DNA from: an uncultured Parabacteroides sp.
Lineage (GTDB): Bacteria; Bacteroidota; Bacteroidia; Bacteroidales; Tannerellaceae
NCBI GenBank assembly: GCA_900547435.1
Contig: URGO01000043.1
Span: 1 to 20,980 of the forward strand
Direction: 5' to 3'
Length of the DNA stretch: 20,980 nucleotides
Below, one piece after another: positions 1-9,200 of this stretch. Position numbers and translations under genes: made by a program. The notes under the pieces were generated by a model. It saw only the letters and a program-made list of their open reading frames with translations. It made no database searches and had not been told where the DNA came from. Within the stretch, counting starts at the first letter, position 1; each line of letters starts with the position of its first letter.

Positions 1-355
1 CGTTTTGCGACGAGTGCATCGAGGGGTCGTCGGCCGTGACGATAATCATACCGCCGTTAATACCGCTCATCGCCGCGTTCATAAAACAATCCGCCGCCTC
101 GTTCAGTCCTACATGCTTCATGCAGCAAAGCGAACGTTTGCCAGCATAACTCATTCCCAAAGCAGCCTCCATGGCTGTCTTCTCATTCGCGCTCCATTTA
201 CAATGAATGTTCCTCTCCTTCGCCACCGGAGAGCCTTGAATATACTCCGTGATCTCCGTCGAAGGAGTGCCCGGATAGGCATATACGCCCGAAAGTCCAG
301 CATCAATGGCCGCCTGGGCTATCGCTTCGTCTCCTAAAAACAAATGTTTTTCCAT
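1..355 (-). CDS. iorA: Indolepyruvate:ferredoxin oxidoreductase alpha subunit, 5' part only
   Basis: Partial gene; the 3' part lies left of the window. The 118 visible residues begin MEKHLFLGDEAIAQAAIDAG and continue through VYAYPGTPSTEITEYIQ and KHVGLNEAADCFMNAAMSG to IIVTADDPSMHSSQN. This is the N-terminal pyrimidine-binding domain pattern of the alpha subunit of indolepyruvate ferredoxin oxidoreductase. That thiamine-pyrophosphate enzyme oxidatively decarboxylates arylpyruvates from aromatic amino acids to aryl-acetyl-CoA and reduces ferredoxin in the cytoplasm. The ATG at 353-355 is the natural start: the conserved GDEA motif follows within eight residues and a promoter lies about 130 bp upstream. 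The beta subunit gene usually follows directly, here out of view. Other 2-oxoacid:ferredoxin oxidoreductase alpha chains share the fold, but the YPGTPSTEI and MKHVGLN segments favour IorA. Confidence 0.85.
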   Translation of the reverse strand, partial: MEKHLFLGDEAIAQAAIDAGLSGVYAYPGTPSTEITEYIQGSPVAKERNIHCKWSANEKTAMEAALGMSYAGKRSLCCMKHVGLNEAADCFMNAAMSGINGGMIIVTADDPSMHSSQN

Positions 356-483
356 ATCTTTCTATTATTATTTTAAGTTTGCAAGTTTAAGAATTTACGA
401 GTTTTTCTGTTATCCAGTTGAAGTACAATAAGATCTTACTAACTAAAAACTCAAAAACAAAGGGACTTAATACTTACAATGGG

Positions 484-515
484 CAAAGATAAAACTTTTA
501 TTGAGCTACGTCAAC
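484..515 (-). promoter_or_regulatory. Bacteroidetes-type promoter for iorA
   Basis: Read on the minus strand, there is a -33 box GTTG (512-515), a 20-bp spacer and a -7 box TATCTTTG (484-491), which matches TANNTTTG. It would start transcription near 478 and give a leader of about 120 nt before the iorA ATG. Seen by pattern only. Confidence 0.5.
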
Positions 516-557
516 TAAACCGTATCAAAATTCAAAGAAACGAGGGAACAAGTTGGC

Positions 558-600
558 AAAAGGGCACAAAGAATATTGCTGCATTCCTTGTACCCCTTTT
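558..600 (-). terminator. Rho-independent terminator after the Rpn-family gene
   Basis: Arms 558-574 and 583-600 form a stem of about 17 bp around an 8-nt loop. It has one single-base bulge and two G-U wobbles when read as minus-strand RNA. The distal arm ends in CCCUUUU. It lies just past the stop of the minus-strand gene at 620 and ahead of the iorA promoter, so it separates two same-strand units. Confidence 0.6.
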
Positions 601-619
601 ACCTTATATATATACAACA

Positions 620-1519
620 CTACAATTGTCGAATTTCCTCTTCGGATAAACCAGTATATTTGTGAATGAGGTCAACAGACATACCTCCAAATTTCAAGTT
701 ACGGGCAATCTCCAATTGTTTTTCCAGCATTCCCTCCTTCAAGCCTTCTTCTCGTCCTTCCTTTCTTCCCTCTTCACGACCAGCTTTTAATCCTTCCTCA
801 TGCCCGTCCTGCTTGGCGGTTTCCATTATACTATGGTAATCCCGGTAATTTCTCAGCGCACGATCATAACGCGCACGTTCTTCTGCATTTAAAGAAGCTA
901 CATCCGCCACATCCAGCAGTTTGTCCCATACCGCACGCTGGGCTTTGAAAGGCATTCGTTCTAACATTTTCATATTCTTTATCAGATATAACCAACGTTC
1001 GAAATCATTTTCACATTCGTCCGCCTCCTTCGTGAAGCGAGGCATCTCCAAATAGATTTGTCGCAACTTGGGATTGAAAACCTTATTCGTCTTCATGTCC
1101 ATCAAGGCGACATCGGTACGTAAGCCGGAACTTCCAGATATTGTGAAGTCCATAAAGAAGATCCCATAGACAGGCTGAAGATAATAGCACCAGTCTTTCC
1201 CTTTCTGCCCTTGGGCTACAATGGCACGACTCTGATAATACAGGCTCCTGTCCAGAAAGAAGTTCTGCCGGGCCGCTTGCATCTCCACAATGAACCGCGT
1301 TCCATCATCGCTCTCGCAATACAGGTCGAACACTATCAGCCGCTCGTCTTCCCGTTCTGGCTGCATCTCCGGGTTCTTGATGGTCAGGTCAGTGATGTGA
1401 CGCTCGCCATCCAACAATAAATTCAAGAAATCAATCGTCAGATCTTTGTTGATTTCCTGACCGAATATCCGTTTAAATCCAAAGTCCGTAAACGGATTGA
1501 TAAATTTTCTTTTTTCCAT
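620..1519 (-). CDS. Rpn-family PD-(D/E)XK nuclease / putative transposase
   Basis: A 299-aa cytoplasmic protein of the Rpn (recombination-promoting nuclease) family. It begins MEKRKFINPFTDFGFKRIFG, the usual N-terminal signature (INPFTDFGFKxIFG). The nuclease core shows D65 in VFDLYCES and E79-x-Q81 in FIVEMQ, the family version of the (D/E)xK motif with Gln in place of Lys. Residues 241-263 are a degenerate EEGxKxG repeat of short charged units, typical of the tail in this family, followed by a small helical end (LIHKYTGLSEEEIRQL). Rpn proteins nick or cut DNA and stimulate RecA-independent recombination in E. coli; some restrict phages. The gene is monocistronic, with its own promoter (1551-1582) and terminator (558-600). 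No inverted repeats of an insertion sequence surround it, so it is not visibly part of a transposon. Confidence 0.88.
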   Translation of the reverse strand: MEKRKFINPFTDFGFKRIFGQEINKDLTIDFLNLLLDGERHITDLTIKNPEMQPEREDERLIVFDLYCESDDGTRFIVEMQAARQNFFLDRSLYYQSRAIVAQGQKGKDWCYYLQPVYGIFFMDFTISGSSGLRTDVALMDMKTNKVFNPKLRQIYLEMPRFTKEADECENDFERWLYLIKNMKMLERMPFKAQRAVWDKLLDVADVASLNAEERARYDRALRNYRDYHSIMETAKQDGHEEGLKAGREEGRKEGREEGLKEGMLEKQLEIARNLKFGGMSVDLIHKYTGLSEEEIRQL

Positions 1520-1550
1520 AATTAGGATTTATGGGTTATTATTACTTTGA

Positions 1551-1582
1551 CAAATTTAGGTATTTTATTTGAATTGGACAAG
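1551..1582 (-). promoter_or_regulatory. Promoter for the Rpn-family gene
   Basis: Minus strand: -33 CTTG (1579-1582), 20-bp spacer, -7 TAAATTTG (1551-1558, full match to TANNTTTG). The expected start near 1545 gives a leader of roughly 25 nt to the ATG at 1519. Confidence 0.55.
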
Positions 1583-1609
1583 AGTTTAATACCAACATAT
1601 ACATCTTTT

Positions 1610-1634
1610 GTAGGGGCGAGGTCTGCTCGCTCGG
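1610..1634. repeat. REP-like short inverted repeat
   Basis: GTAGGGGCGAG followed by GTCTG and CTCGCTCGG. The arms GCGAG (1616-1620) and CTCGC (1626-1630) pair around five bases. It is GC-rich in an AT-rich spacer and resembles the short extragenic palindromes scattered through Bacteroidales genomes, but only one copy is in view. Confidence 0.3.
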
Positions 1635-1664
1635 ATACATCAACCAATACATTAATAGCTGCAT

Positions 1665-1700
1665 AAAAGTAAAGGCGCAAAATCTTGCGCCTCTACTTTT
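1665..1700 (-). terminator. Strong terminator after the 1404-aa protein gene
   Basis: Arms 1665-1680 and 1685-1700 are 16 bp with a single mismatch around a 4-base loop (AATC). The stem core is AGGCGCAA/TTGCGCCT. It sits about 30 bp past the stop codon at 1732 on the minus strand and ends in a T-rich tract (TTTACTTTTAT). Confidence 0.75.
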
Positions 1701-1731
1701 CAATTATTTTCCCCGAAGGGAGTGTCTAAAA

Positions 1732-4700
1732 TCACTTAACGATTACTTTCATACGTTTTGCGTCAGAACCGCTTTCCAATACCACTACATAGATACCTTG
1801 CGGTACATCAATGCGTGTATCTCCATTCACCTCTTCTTGTGCCTGCAAGCGACCGCTGATACTTACCACCGTTACCTTCGCATTTGCTACGTTCTTCACC
1901 ATAATGAAGCCACGGCCGGTATAGATTGCAGCCGATTCGATGTCTTCGATGCCGGTTACCGGTGTTCCGGTAAATACTGCCTGCAAGGAGATTTCTGCTT
2001 TATCCAATACGATATCACGTACTGATTCCTTGTTCTTGTCAGACCAGCTGCTGAACTCAACGCCGGTTTCCGGATAAGCGATCAGTGTCAATTCATCGTT
2101 GTAATAGTACTTGCCGTCGCTTGATGTGTTGTTGATAATCTGAACACGTCCGCTTGTCGGCTGACCCTTTTCGTGATAAATCAACGGAATGTTTACCTTA
2201 ACCTCTGTCGGAGTGCTGCTGAAGCTTACCGTTACATTCTGTTTCTCTTGAACCTTCTTGATGGTGTAAGAGCCATCAGCTGCACGTGTCAATGTACTGC
2301 CGTTAGCTCTAACCACCAGCTTGCTTACATCTGCTGCCAATGTAGTTACCGTAAACTTGAAGTCCTTATCGCGTTCTACAATCGGATCGCCTGTATAAGA
2401 AATCTTCGCGCCACGTACCGCATCCGGGAATACTACAGCGTATTGGCCTTCCGGAATAACAATCGGATCTTCTTTCTTAACTTTAAAATAGGCCACTATT
2501 TCAACGACTTCATCAACATCTGTTACTTCATATGCAAGCACATCTGTATTTCCAAATGAATGTCCACACATTACAACATTCTCAATCTCAACGTCGCTGT
2601 TCAATGGTTCGATATATATACGCAAACGTGCACCATCAATGAACTCATCTCCACTTTCATATACGAGATTCGGATCATCTGCATTTACAACTCGAATTGT
2701 ACCCCAATTCTCCGGCATCACTCTATAAGTAACAACAGGTTGTGTAGTTACAGGAACTTCTACATTAGCAATGTCTATATAGTCATTATAATTAGAATCA
2801 TCCGGAACGAACTTAACCTTATAACTCTTATTGGCTTCAACTTTAATATTTTCAGCCGCTTGTGACTCGTTCCATGCATAATGACCTGCGATAGTTGCCT
2901 TTCCTTCCAAATTAGAATAGAACAAGCTCTGACCTAAACGAACTTGGCTAGCAACAGGCTTCGGAATAGAATATTTATCCAAATCAATATCTGCTTTCTT
3001 AATCTTCAATGTACCCACCTTCGTACGTGGTAACTCTTGATAAGATGTAGAAGCTTCACGATAGAAGTAAACATCATAAGCTTCACCGTCCTTATTTGCA
3101 TCCTTAGGAGTAGCAGCTGTACTATTCAATTCATAAGTAACTTTTAACGTTTTGATAATACCGGATATTTTACTATCCGGAATAACAGTACCTTCACTTG
3201 TTACCCAATTAACCTTAGACAAATCAAACTCCTGAACCTTCTCATTATAAACAACTTCTTGATTTAACTCAGAGCTTTCAGCAATAGCCAATACATCACG
3301 ACCATCCTCATTTACCAACATAAAGTAAACAGGATTTGTCATCGGATTCGTTGCATTAACTGCATAAGTTATACCCGACTTCAAATAGTCTGTAGTTTCA
3401 TCTTGGATATTACCGTTTGCATCTACTTGGTAAATATGATATTCATTCTTACCGGCAACTTCTGTTGCAGCAACTTCCGGAGTTAAAGAGAAAGTAATAT
3501 TTGTACCATCCAATACCTCTGCACCATCAGCTATTTCAGATACGCCGCTCTTCATAATAAACGAAGACTTCAAATCACCATATTTTTTAATGGTTAATGT
3601 AGAAGCTTTACGATCTTGAATTGCTACTTTAAAATCCCCTTCTGCAGGAAGTATAAATAACGTTTTTCCCCTATCATTTAAGCTATAACGGAGAGTAGCA
3701 GTCGTAACATTATCTGCTACTTCTTTATCTGTAATATCACCTCCTCTGGCATCCAAAATAGAGAATGTTCCATACTCCAATGCATTAAACTCTTTGCTAC
3801 CAATCTTAATCTTACCACCTTCTACTTTATATTTCTTATCCACAACGGAAACTGTAGGTAATGTACCTAATGTCAGTTCTGCTTTACCAATAGTAAATGC
3901 GTATTCATCTTCATTGCCATTACCCATAGCCTGATATTCATTATCTGCCGGACGAACGAATTTCACCCAATAAGTTTCGCCAGATACATTAGGTTCTGCA
4001 AAACGCATCTCGGTAGAATAGGTATCGTTTTTACCTTTACGGTAGAGTAATTGAATACCGTCACGCGGAGCATCCGAAGGTGAAAGCGTGTATGCCACAT
4101 CTTGATGCTCTCCATTATAAATCAAATTGTAACTCAGCCCATCTGCACCTTTTACGGTATTCAAAGTTACAGTAATATCAGTCAATTCCTTTACATAAAC
4201 CGTAGCTTTCACCGGTGCATCTGGCATCGGATAGTCTTTTATGACAAATGTACCTTTTTCTGTCTCTTCCGGTGTATAAGTCTTACCATTGATAACTACT
4301 TTTTCCACAATCCTCTTACCAATACTTGTAGGCTGAAGTGTCATCGTAAATGTCAACTTCGTCCCAGCAGGTATTGTTTTCTCATAAGTAGTAGCATTTC
4401 CACTTGCATTTTTAAAATAGGTCTCACCATTATCACCTGTCACCGTAGTTACCGGACCATTCGTCACATCCAATGTAAACTTCTTGCCGATAGTCTTGAA
4501 GTAAGCAACAATATTGCAACCAACTACAGGTACTTTGATAATCGCATCAAAGCGGTTATCATTTTCATCTGTATCTTCTTTTGCATCAATTGCCGTTCCA
4601 TTCAAAGTAACTTCATCAACCGTAAAACCATCGTTTGCAATAGCTACAACGCGTATCTTTTGTCCAACGATCAACTTATCACCTTTTTGAATGGATGTTT

Positions 4701-5946
4701 GACCATCTTCATGATAAATTGTTAACTCACCATTCGTATCAGCCGTGCTATAAGCTAACTCTATATTATCTGCTTTCTTAAAGCCTACCGTAATTTCTGG
4801 ATCTACATTTCCTCTAACCGTATAACGGAACGTATTTCCTTCAACAAACTGGTCTTCTTTTAAATCTAATCCTGTTGCTGTAAGTTGGCCATCAAACACA
4901 TATCCCTTATCTGTATTAGGAACCGGTTTCACAGTCACTATATCTCCCCTCACCCAAACTGTATTTTCAAAGTCAGTAATAGGTGTACTATTATCGTTCT
5001 TATAAATCTCTACTTTATTTCCCTCTTTTGAGTATTCTGTATCAATATGAGTAGTTAACGTAAACTCTGCTTTAGCAATGTTGAGTTTTACGCCACCAAA
5101 AGTAATCCCATTCCATGTCTCATCAGAGATTGTAATATCTGCCGTATATTCTCCATCTATATAAATGTCATTAGCATCCACAAAACTGTAGATGCTTCCA
5201 TTGTGGCTGATTGATACATCTGCACACTCTTTTCCATCTTTATACAGTCTATCAATGCTCAGACTCGTATTTTTTACATCGGCAAATTGTGTATAAAGGC
5301 TTGCAAACAGTTTACTTGCATCCAGCATGAAACTATTCGACTTACCACCTAATGAAAGACCTGTTGTAACAACTTTTCCTATTGATGGAGTCATCTTATC
5401 TGTCTTGACAGGGAACCAACTCAATTGATTCTCCGGAATACTTAACGTTTCCAAATTCTCGAAATAATCTGTCTTTGTCGCATCTTTTCCCAGCTTTAGA
5501 CTTGATAACGAATTACCTCCCGTTAATTGAATTTTCTTTATCAGGCTTAACATAGGAGCTTCCTTTATTACACCAGCCGGGTCATATTGTGAATTTAAAT
5601 CTCTAACATATAATGCCGATACATCCCCTTCAACTATAATAGAGAGGTTACCCCAATCCTTTGTTGTATCAGTACCTGTTGGTAAAGATAATTCTATATC
5701 ATCATCCTCTTTTTGTGTTATCGTCCACGTCAAAGATTTACCCCAAGCATCAGGATATGTTGTAGTTCCATCAATCGCTAATTGAGGCCAACTTGATGAA
5801 TCAAAAGCGAATTCATCCGATTCTACTTTGAACTTCACAGTTCCAGTTCCTTCTGGAATCATGACTTTAATCGGATAACTCTCCGCCTTCAAAATTCCTA
5901 CCGACACAAATAGCATCAATAGGCTTAAAAGTAATCGTTGTTTCAT
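1732..5946 (-). CDS. Large exported protein with Ig-like/InlB-type repeats and a C-terminal sorting-like domain
   Basis: A 1404-aa exported protein of unknown function. Residues 1-21 are a signal peptide (MKQRLLLSLLMLFVSVGILKA) with cleavage likely after A21. Residues 130-180 carry leucine-rich-like segments (SSLKLGKDA, ENLETLSIPENQL). Several divergent beta domains follow, each closing with an AYFK, AVF or GFKK strand like InlB B-repeats (about 295-390, 395-485, 1070-1157 and 1250-1326). Others resemble MBG/Ig modules that end in KFVPDDSNY (about 985-1068). The last 75 residues (from GIEDIESA) match the pattern of type A C-terminal sorting domains: VTVVSISGRLQAQ, then PQGIYVVVL and a terminal KVIVK. 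DUF6383-type ends look similar. It probably sits on the cell surface or is secreted, perhaps as an adhesin or a surface-layer component. I see no promoter of its own, so it may depend on read-through from 6204-9482. Confidence 0.85.
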   Translation of the reverse strand: MKQRLLLSLLMLFVSVGILKAESYPIKVMIPEGTGTVKFKVESDEFAFDSSSWPQLAIDGTTTYPDAWGKSLTWTITQKEDDDIELSLPTGTDTTKDWGNLSIIVEGDVSALYVRDLNSQYDPAGVIKEAPMLSLIKKIQLTGGNSLSSLKLGKDATKTDYFENLETLSIPENQLSWFPVKTDKMTPSIGKVVTTGLSLGGKSNSFMLDASKLFASLYTQFADVKNTSLSIDRLYKDGKECADVSISHNGSIYSFVDANDIYIDGEYTADITISDETWNGITFGGVKLNIAKAEFTLTTHIDTEYSKEGNKVEIYKNDNSTPITDFENTVWVRGDIVTVKPVPNTDKGYVFDGQLTATGLDLKEDQFVEGNTFRYTVRGNVDPEITVGFKKADNIELAYSTADTNGELTIYHEDGQTSIQKGDKLIVGQKIRVVAIANDGFTVDEVTLNGTAIDAKEDTDENDNRFDAIIKVPVVGCNIVAYFKTIGKKFTLDVTNGPVTTVTGDNGETYFKNASGNATTYEKTIPAGTKLTFTMTLQPTSIGKRIVEKVVINGKTYTPEETEKGTFVIKDYPMPDAPVKATVYVKELTDITVTLNTVKGADGLSYNLIYNGEHQDVAYTLSPSDAPRDGIQLLYRKGKNDTYSTEMRFAEPNVSGETYWVKFVRPADNEYQAMGNGNEDEYAFTIGKAELTLGTLPTVSVVDKKYKVEGGKIKIGSKEFNALEYGTFSILDARGGDITDKEVADNVTTATLRYSLNDRGKTLFILPAEGDFKVAIQDRKASTLTIKKYGDLKSSFIMKSGVSEIADGAEVLDGTNITFSLTPEVAATEVAGKNEYHIYQVDANGNIQDETTDYLKSGITYAVNATNPMTNPVYFMLVNEDGRDVLAIAESSELNQEVVYNEKVQEFDLSKVNWVTSEGTVIPDSKISGIIKTLKVTYELNSTAATPKDANKDGEAYDVYFYREASTSYQELPRTKVGTLKIKKADIDLDKYSIPKPVASQVRLGQSLFYSNLEGKATIAGHYAWNESQAAENIKVEANKSYKVKFVPDDSNYNDYIDIANVEVPVTTQPVVTYRVMPENWGTIRVVNADDPNLVYESGDEFIDGARLRIYIEPLNSDVEIENVVMCGHSFGNTDVLAYEVTDVDEVVEIVAYFKVKKEDPIVIPEGQYAVVFPDAVRGAKISYTGDPIVERDKDFKFTVTTLAADVSKLVVRANGSTLTRAADGSYTIKKVQEKQNVTVSFSSTPTEVKVNIPLIYHEKGQPTSGRVQIINNTSSDGKYYYNDELTLIAYPETGVEFSSWSDKNKESVRDIVLDKAEISLQAVFTGTPVTGIEDIESAAIYTGRGFIMVKNVANAKVTVVSISGRLQAQEEVNGDTRIDVPQGIYVVVLESGSDAKRMKVIVK

Positions 5947-6003
5947 GATTTTAATTTTTTAGTTATTACTCGGTTTGTCTTTGCCAAAAGCTTGCGCTTT
6001 TGC

Positions 6004-6039
6004 AAAAAAAGCCCCTCTACATTGAATAGAGAGGCTTTT
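6004..6039 (-). terminator. Terminator between the two large exported-protein genes
   Basis: Arms 6007-6019 and 6027-6039 (13 bp, with a G-U wobble in minus-strand RNA) enclose a 7-base loop. On the minus strand they run straight into a tract of seven T residues (complement of 6004-6010). The wobble orientation and T tract both point to minus-strand termination, downstream of the 1092-aa gene and upstream of the 1404-aa gene. Confidence 0.75.
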
Positions 6040-6043
6040 CATG

Positions 6044-6080
6044 GCCTCCTCAACTCCTCCCGAAGGGGAGCTTTAGAGGC
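6044..6080. repeat. GC-rich imperfect hairpin, possibly a dispersed repeat
   Basis: GCCTC (6044-6048) pairs with GAGGC (6076-6080), enclosing an inner stem CTCC(T)CC/GGGGAG with a CGAA loop. A related CCCCGAAGGGAG string occurs at 1711-1722, after the next gene. It may belong to a dispersed extragenic repeat or act as a secondary terminator. Confidence 0.35.
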
Positions 6081-6140
6081 ATTATTAACAATTTAAAATT
6101 CTCGTGTTATGAACGCTTTTCCAATTGATAATTGAAAATG

Positions 6141-6186
6141 GACAATTGACAATTAAATGTCCGAGCTTAGATAATTGTCAATTGTC
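6141..6186. repeat. 15-bp perfect inverted repeat built from ACAATTG heptamers
   Basis: Arms 6141-6155 (GACAATTGACAATTA) and 6172-6186 are perfectly complementary around a 16-base loop. Each arm is itself a tandem heptamer (ACAATTG ACAATTA). A further partial copy (TTAATTGTCAATT, 6192-6204) abuts the stop codon of the 1092-aa gene and another degenerate one is at 6122-6134. It probably folds at the 3' end of that mRNA. Confidence 0.6.
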
Positions 6187-6203
6187 AATTATTAATTGTC
6201 AAT

Positions 6204-9200
6204 TTATTTAACTGCTACCTTGAAGCTTTCGCCGTCTACAGATACCACTACGATACCAGCCGGAGCAGCGATTGTTTCATTGTCAGAAGTCAATACTTCG
6301 TTAGCAACAACCTTACCTAAGATAGTGCTTACGATTACGTTCTTGCCTTCTGCACCCTTAACGATTACAGCGCCATCAGTTGCAACTACTGATACAGTAG
6401 CTTCTGCAGCGATTTCTTCGTTTGCAGTCGGATTAGCATTTTCCAGATCACCTGCGATGTTGAATACTTCAGCATCTTCCATGGTGTCAGTCATTACAGG
6501 TACACCGTTGTTCCAACGCATCCAAGAAGTCTTGTACGGGTTAGCAGCGCTCAACGGAGCCTTGTTGTCAGTCAAGTCTACACCTTCGATGATGAAGTCC
6601 TGAGTAGCCTGGTCAACGATGCGGAATGCGAATACCATCGGGTGCTGAACGTTCTGAGAGATTGTAGTCTTGTTGCCGTCAGTAGCTACAGTGATTGTAT
6701 CTACGTTGTGACGAGCAGCAACGAACGACAGTTTCGTGTAAGCCTTGTTAGCCAAGAACTTGTTATCCAATTCAGCTGCATGGAATGCTGAAGAGTCAGC
6801 CAATACAGTCAGGTAATCTGCATCTACATAACCCGGAATTGTATCCAAGTGTTCGTGAGCGCAACCAGCGTCAACACCGTGGATCGGGCAGTAAACTGTT
6901 TCCGGAGTGATTTCAGGACGCAAACCGATCATAAACAACGGTTTTTCAGTGTTGTTACGTACATAAGCTGTATCGATAAACAAGGCTGCGTTGTAACCAC
7001 GGTCATCAACTGTCATACCCAAGAAGCCATTCTTTTCGAACAAGAACTCATCCTGATATTCTGTACGATAGATTGCCATTGTATCCGGAGCTGTAGGAGC
7101 TACGTTACGATAGATATCATAATCCTGATAGTCTAACTGCAATTGAGCGTTAGATACCCAGTTATAGATATTCTGTTGTTGACGTGCCTCGTCAAAGTTG
7201 AAGTCGAAGTACATCATTTCGCCCTTACCTAAGAAATCAGAACCATCTATGCCAACAACTTCGTTCTTATCATTTAATACTGCAAATGAATAGTTATTTT
7301 CTACATCAAAATAATCTTCATAATCTGCATTATCAACATTGATAATATTCAACAAATCACCACCTTTTTCCTTGATAACGAATGCATCGATGATGTAAGG
7401 TTCAACAAATGCATCTGTAACATTTGAAACATTCTTAAATGCGTAGGTCTTTAAATCATCCTTAGTATATACTAAATGAGACTTACCTTGTTTGTCTACA
7501 GATCCAGCCGAACCTTCTTTACCATCGTTATATACAGGTTCATTCAAAACGAACTTGTTATCGTCAGCACTATAGTGCAGATACTTACCATCGTGGCTCA
7601 AAGTATAACGATAGTAGCTAACGGTATCTTCTTTTTCTACCCAGTTACCATCTTTGTCCTTACCCATGTAAGTATTAAAGATATCAAATACGTCAGCATT
7701 AGCGTTTCTGCCCAAGTCATTAACTACAGCTGCATCATCAGTAGTCTTGATTGTATCTACATGGAATTCGATAGCCTTAGTCGGATCGTTAGTCAAGTGC
7801 AATTCACCAACACCATCCATACTGATGTAAACAGGTTCACCAGTCAACTGGCTATCAAATACAACCTTGTAAGTTTCCTCTACACCTGTAGAAGTTTCCT
7901 TAGCGTCATATCCGAAGTAATCGAAACGATCTGCATCTGCCAAGTCTACAGCCTTTGTAATTTCATAATTATAAGTACCGTCAGTATAAACATTAGCTAC
8001 ATTTGTTGTACGTAATCCAGCAAACGGAAGCATATCGTCAGCAGCCAAGTTTTCACCGGTTTCACGGTTAACCCAAGTCTGAACTTTGTTAACTTCACGC
8101 AAAATCCATTGACCTTCCGGAACAGTGTAACCTACTTCACGTTTGTCTACCCATACTTTAGACTCAGGATTCGGAGTCTTATTGTCATTACGAGTAATGT
8201 TCCAAGCAGCACCCCAGAATGTAGTCGGGCTTACATAGTTGTTCTCACCAAAACGCACATAAGTAGTGCCTGTATAATCAGCAATGTTCAAATCCAAATC
8301 CTTTGCTTTATCGCTAATAGGATTATAAGTTTTTTCATTTGCTGCTGGAGCTGTTGTTAAATAATAAGATTTGTCTCCAGATTCATTATTAACACCTGCC
8401 ACCAATAATTCAGCCCAAGTTTCTGCATCATACATATCATCAGTCATTGCAACCTTTACCGCAACTTCCAATGGAGAATCTACATCCTTAATATGACCAT
8501 TTACACCAGCAACACGGAATACATAAGATTGAACTGTCGGTTTCTCACTTGCTAAATCTTCACCCAATTCTTTAGCTGTCATAGTAGCAAAGCGGTATCC
8601 TTTCAAATCAGAAGTTTCCGGATCTAAGTCTGTATTTTGGATATTCCATTTGTCTTTCAGCAATACCAAAAACTCTCCAGCTTCATTCATCAAGAATGTT
8701 TCACCATTATCTTGGTCAAGCTCATAATTGAGTTTTGAATCAGAGAATTCCAAATCTCCATTATCAGCAGTATACAACTTACCGGTAAAGACATTACCTT
8801 GAAGATTTTCATATTGCTTATATTCCTCTTTGTCATAATAACCAATCTGTAAGCTGAAGTGGTCTCCAAATACAGAATTTAAGTTATCAGCAACATTATC
8901 TTTTACAGGAATGGCATTTGTACCTGGCAAGAATACTGCAACAACTAAATTATTATTTACTTCTGCACCTTCTAATCCTACTTTCAATTGACCGCCTTCC
9001 CGATAAAGCATTATATTGCCATCATCAGTTTTAGCCACTAATTGCTGGTTAGTATTACCATAGAATTGGAATAATTTTATAGATCCTTCTCTATCAAGCT
9101 TATAGCCATCCTTCTTATTTCCAGATATAGCTAAAGGAATACCATAAGCATTTGTAATATAATAACCATCAAAAAGACCATTTCCATTAGTATGTCTTTC

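Noticed and set aside
5..337. Open frame of 110 codons on the plus strand at the left edge
   Set aside because: Antisense to the IorA coding region, which shows clear family motifs.
620..1519. A complete insertion sequence around the Rpn-family gene
   Set aside because: No terminal inverted repeats or target duplication were seen; the gene has its own promoter and terminator.
4102..4725. Open frame of 207 codons on the plus strand inside the 1404-aa gene
   Set aside because: It is antisense to a clear exported-protein gene and its product is rich in Cys, Ile and Tyr with no domain. It arises from codon bias of the opposite strand.
7476..8015. Open frame of 179 codons on the plus strand inside the 1092-aa gene
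   Set aside because: Antisense to a real gene; low-complexity Ile/Ser/Val-rich translation with no motif.
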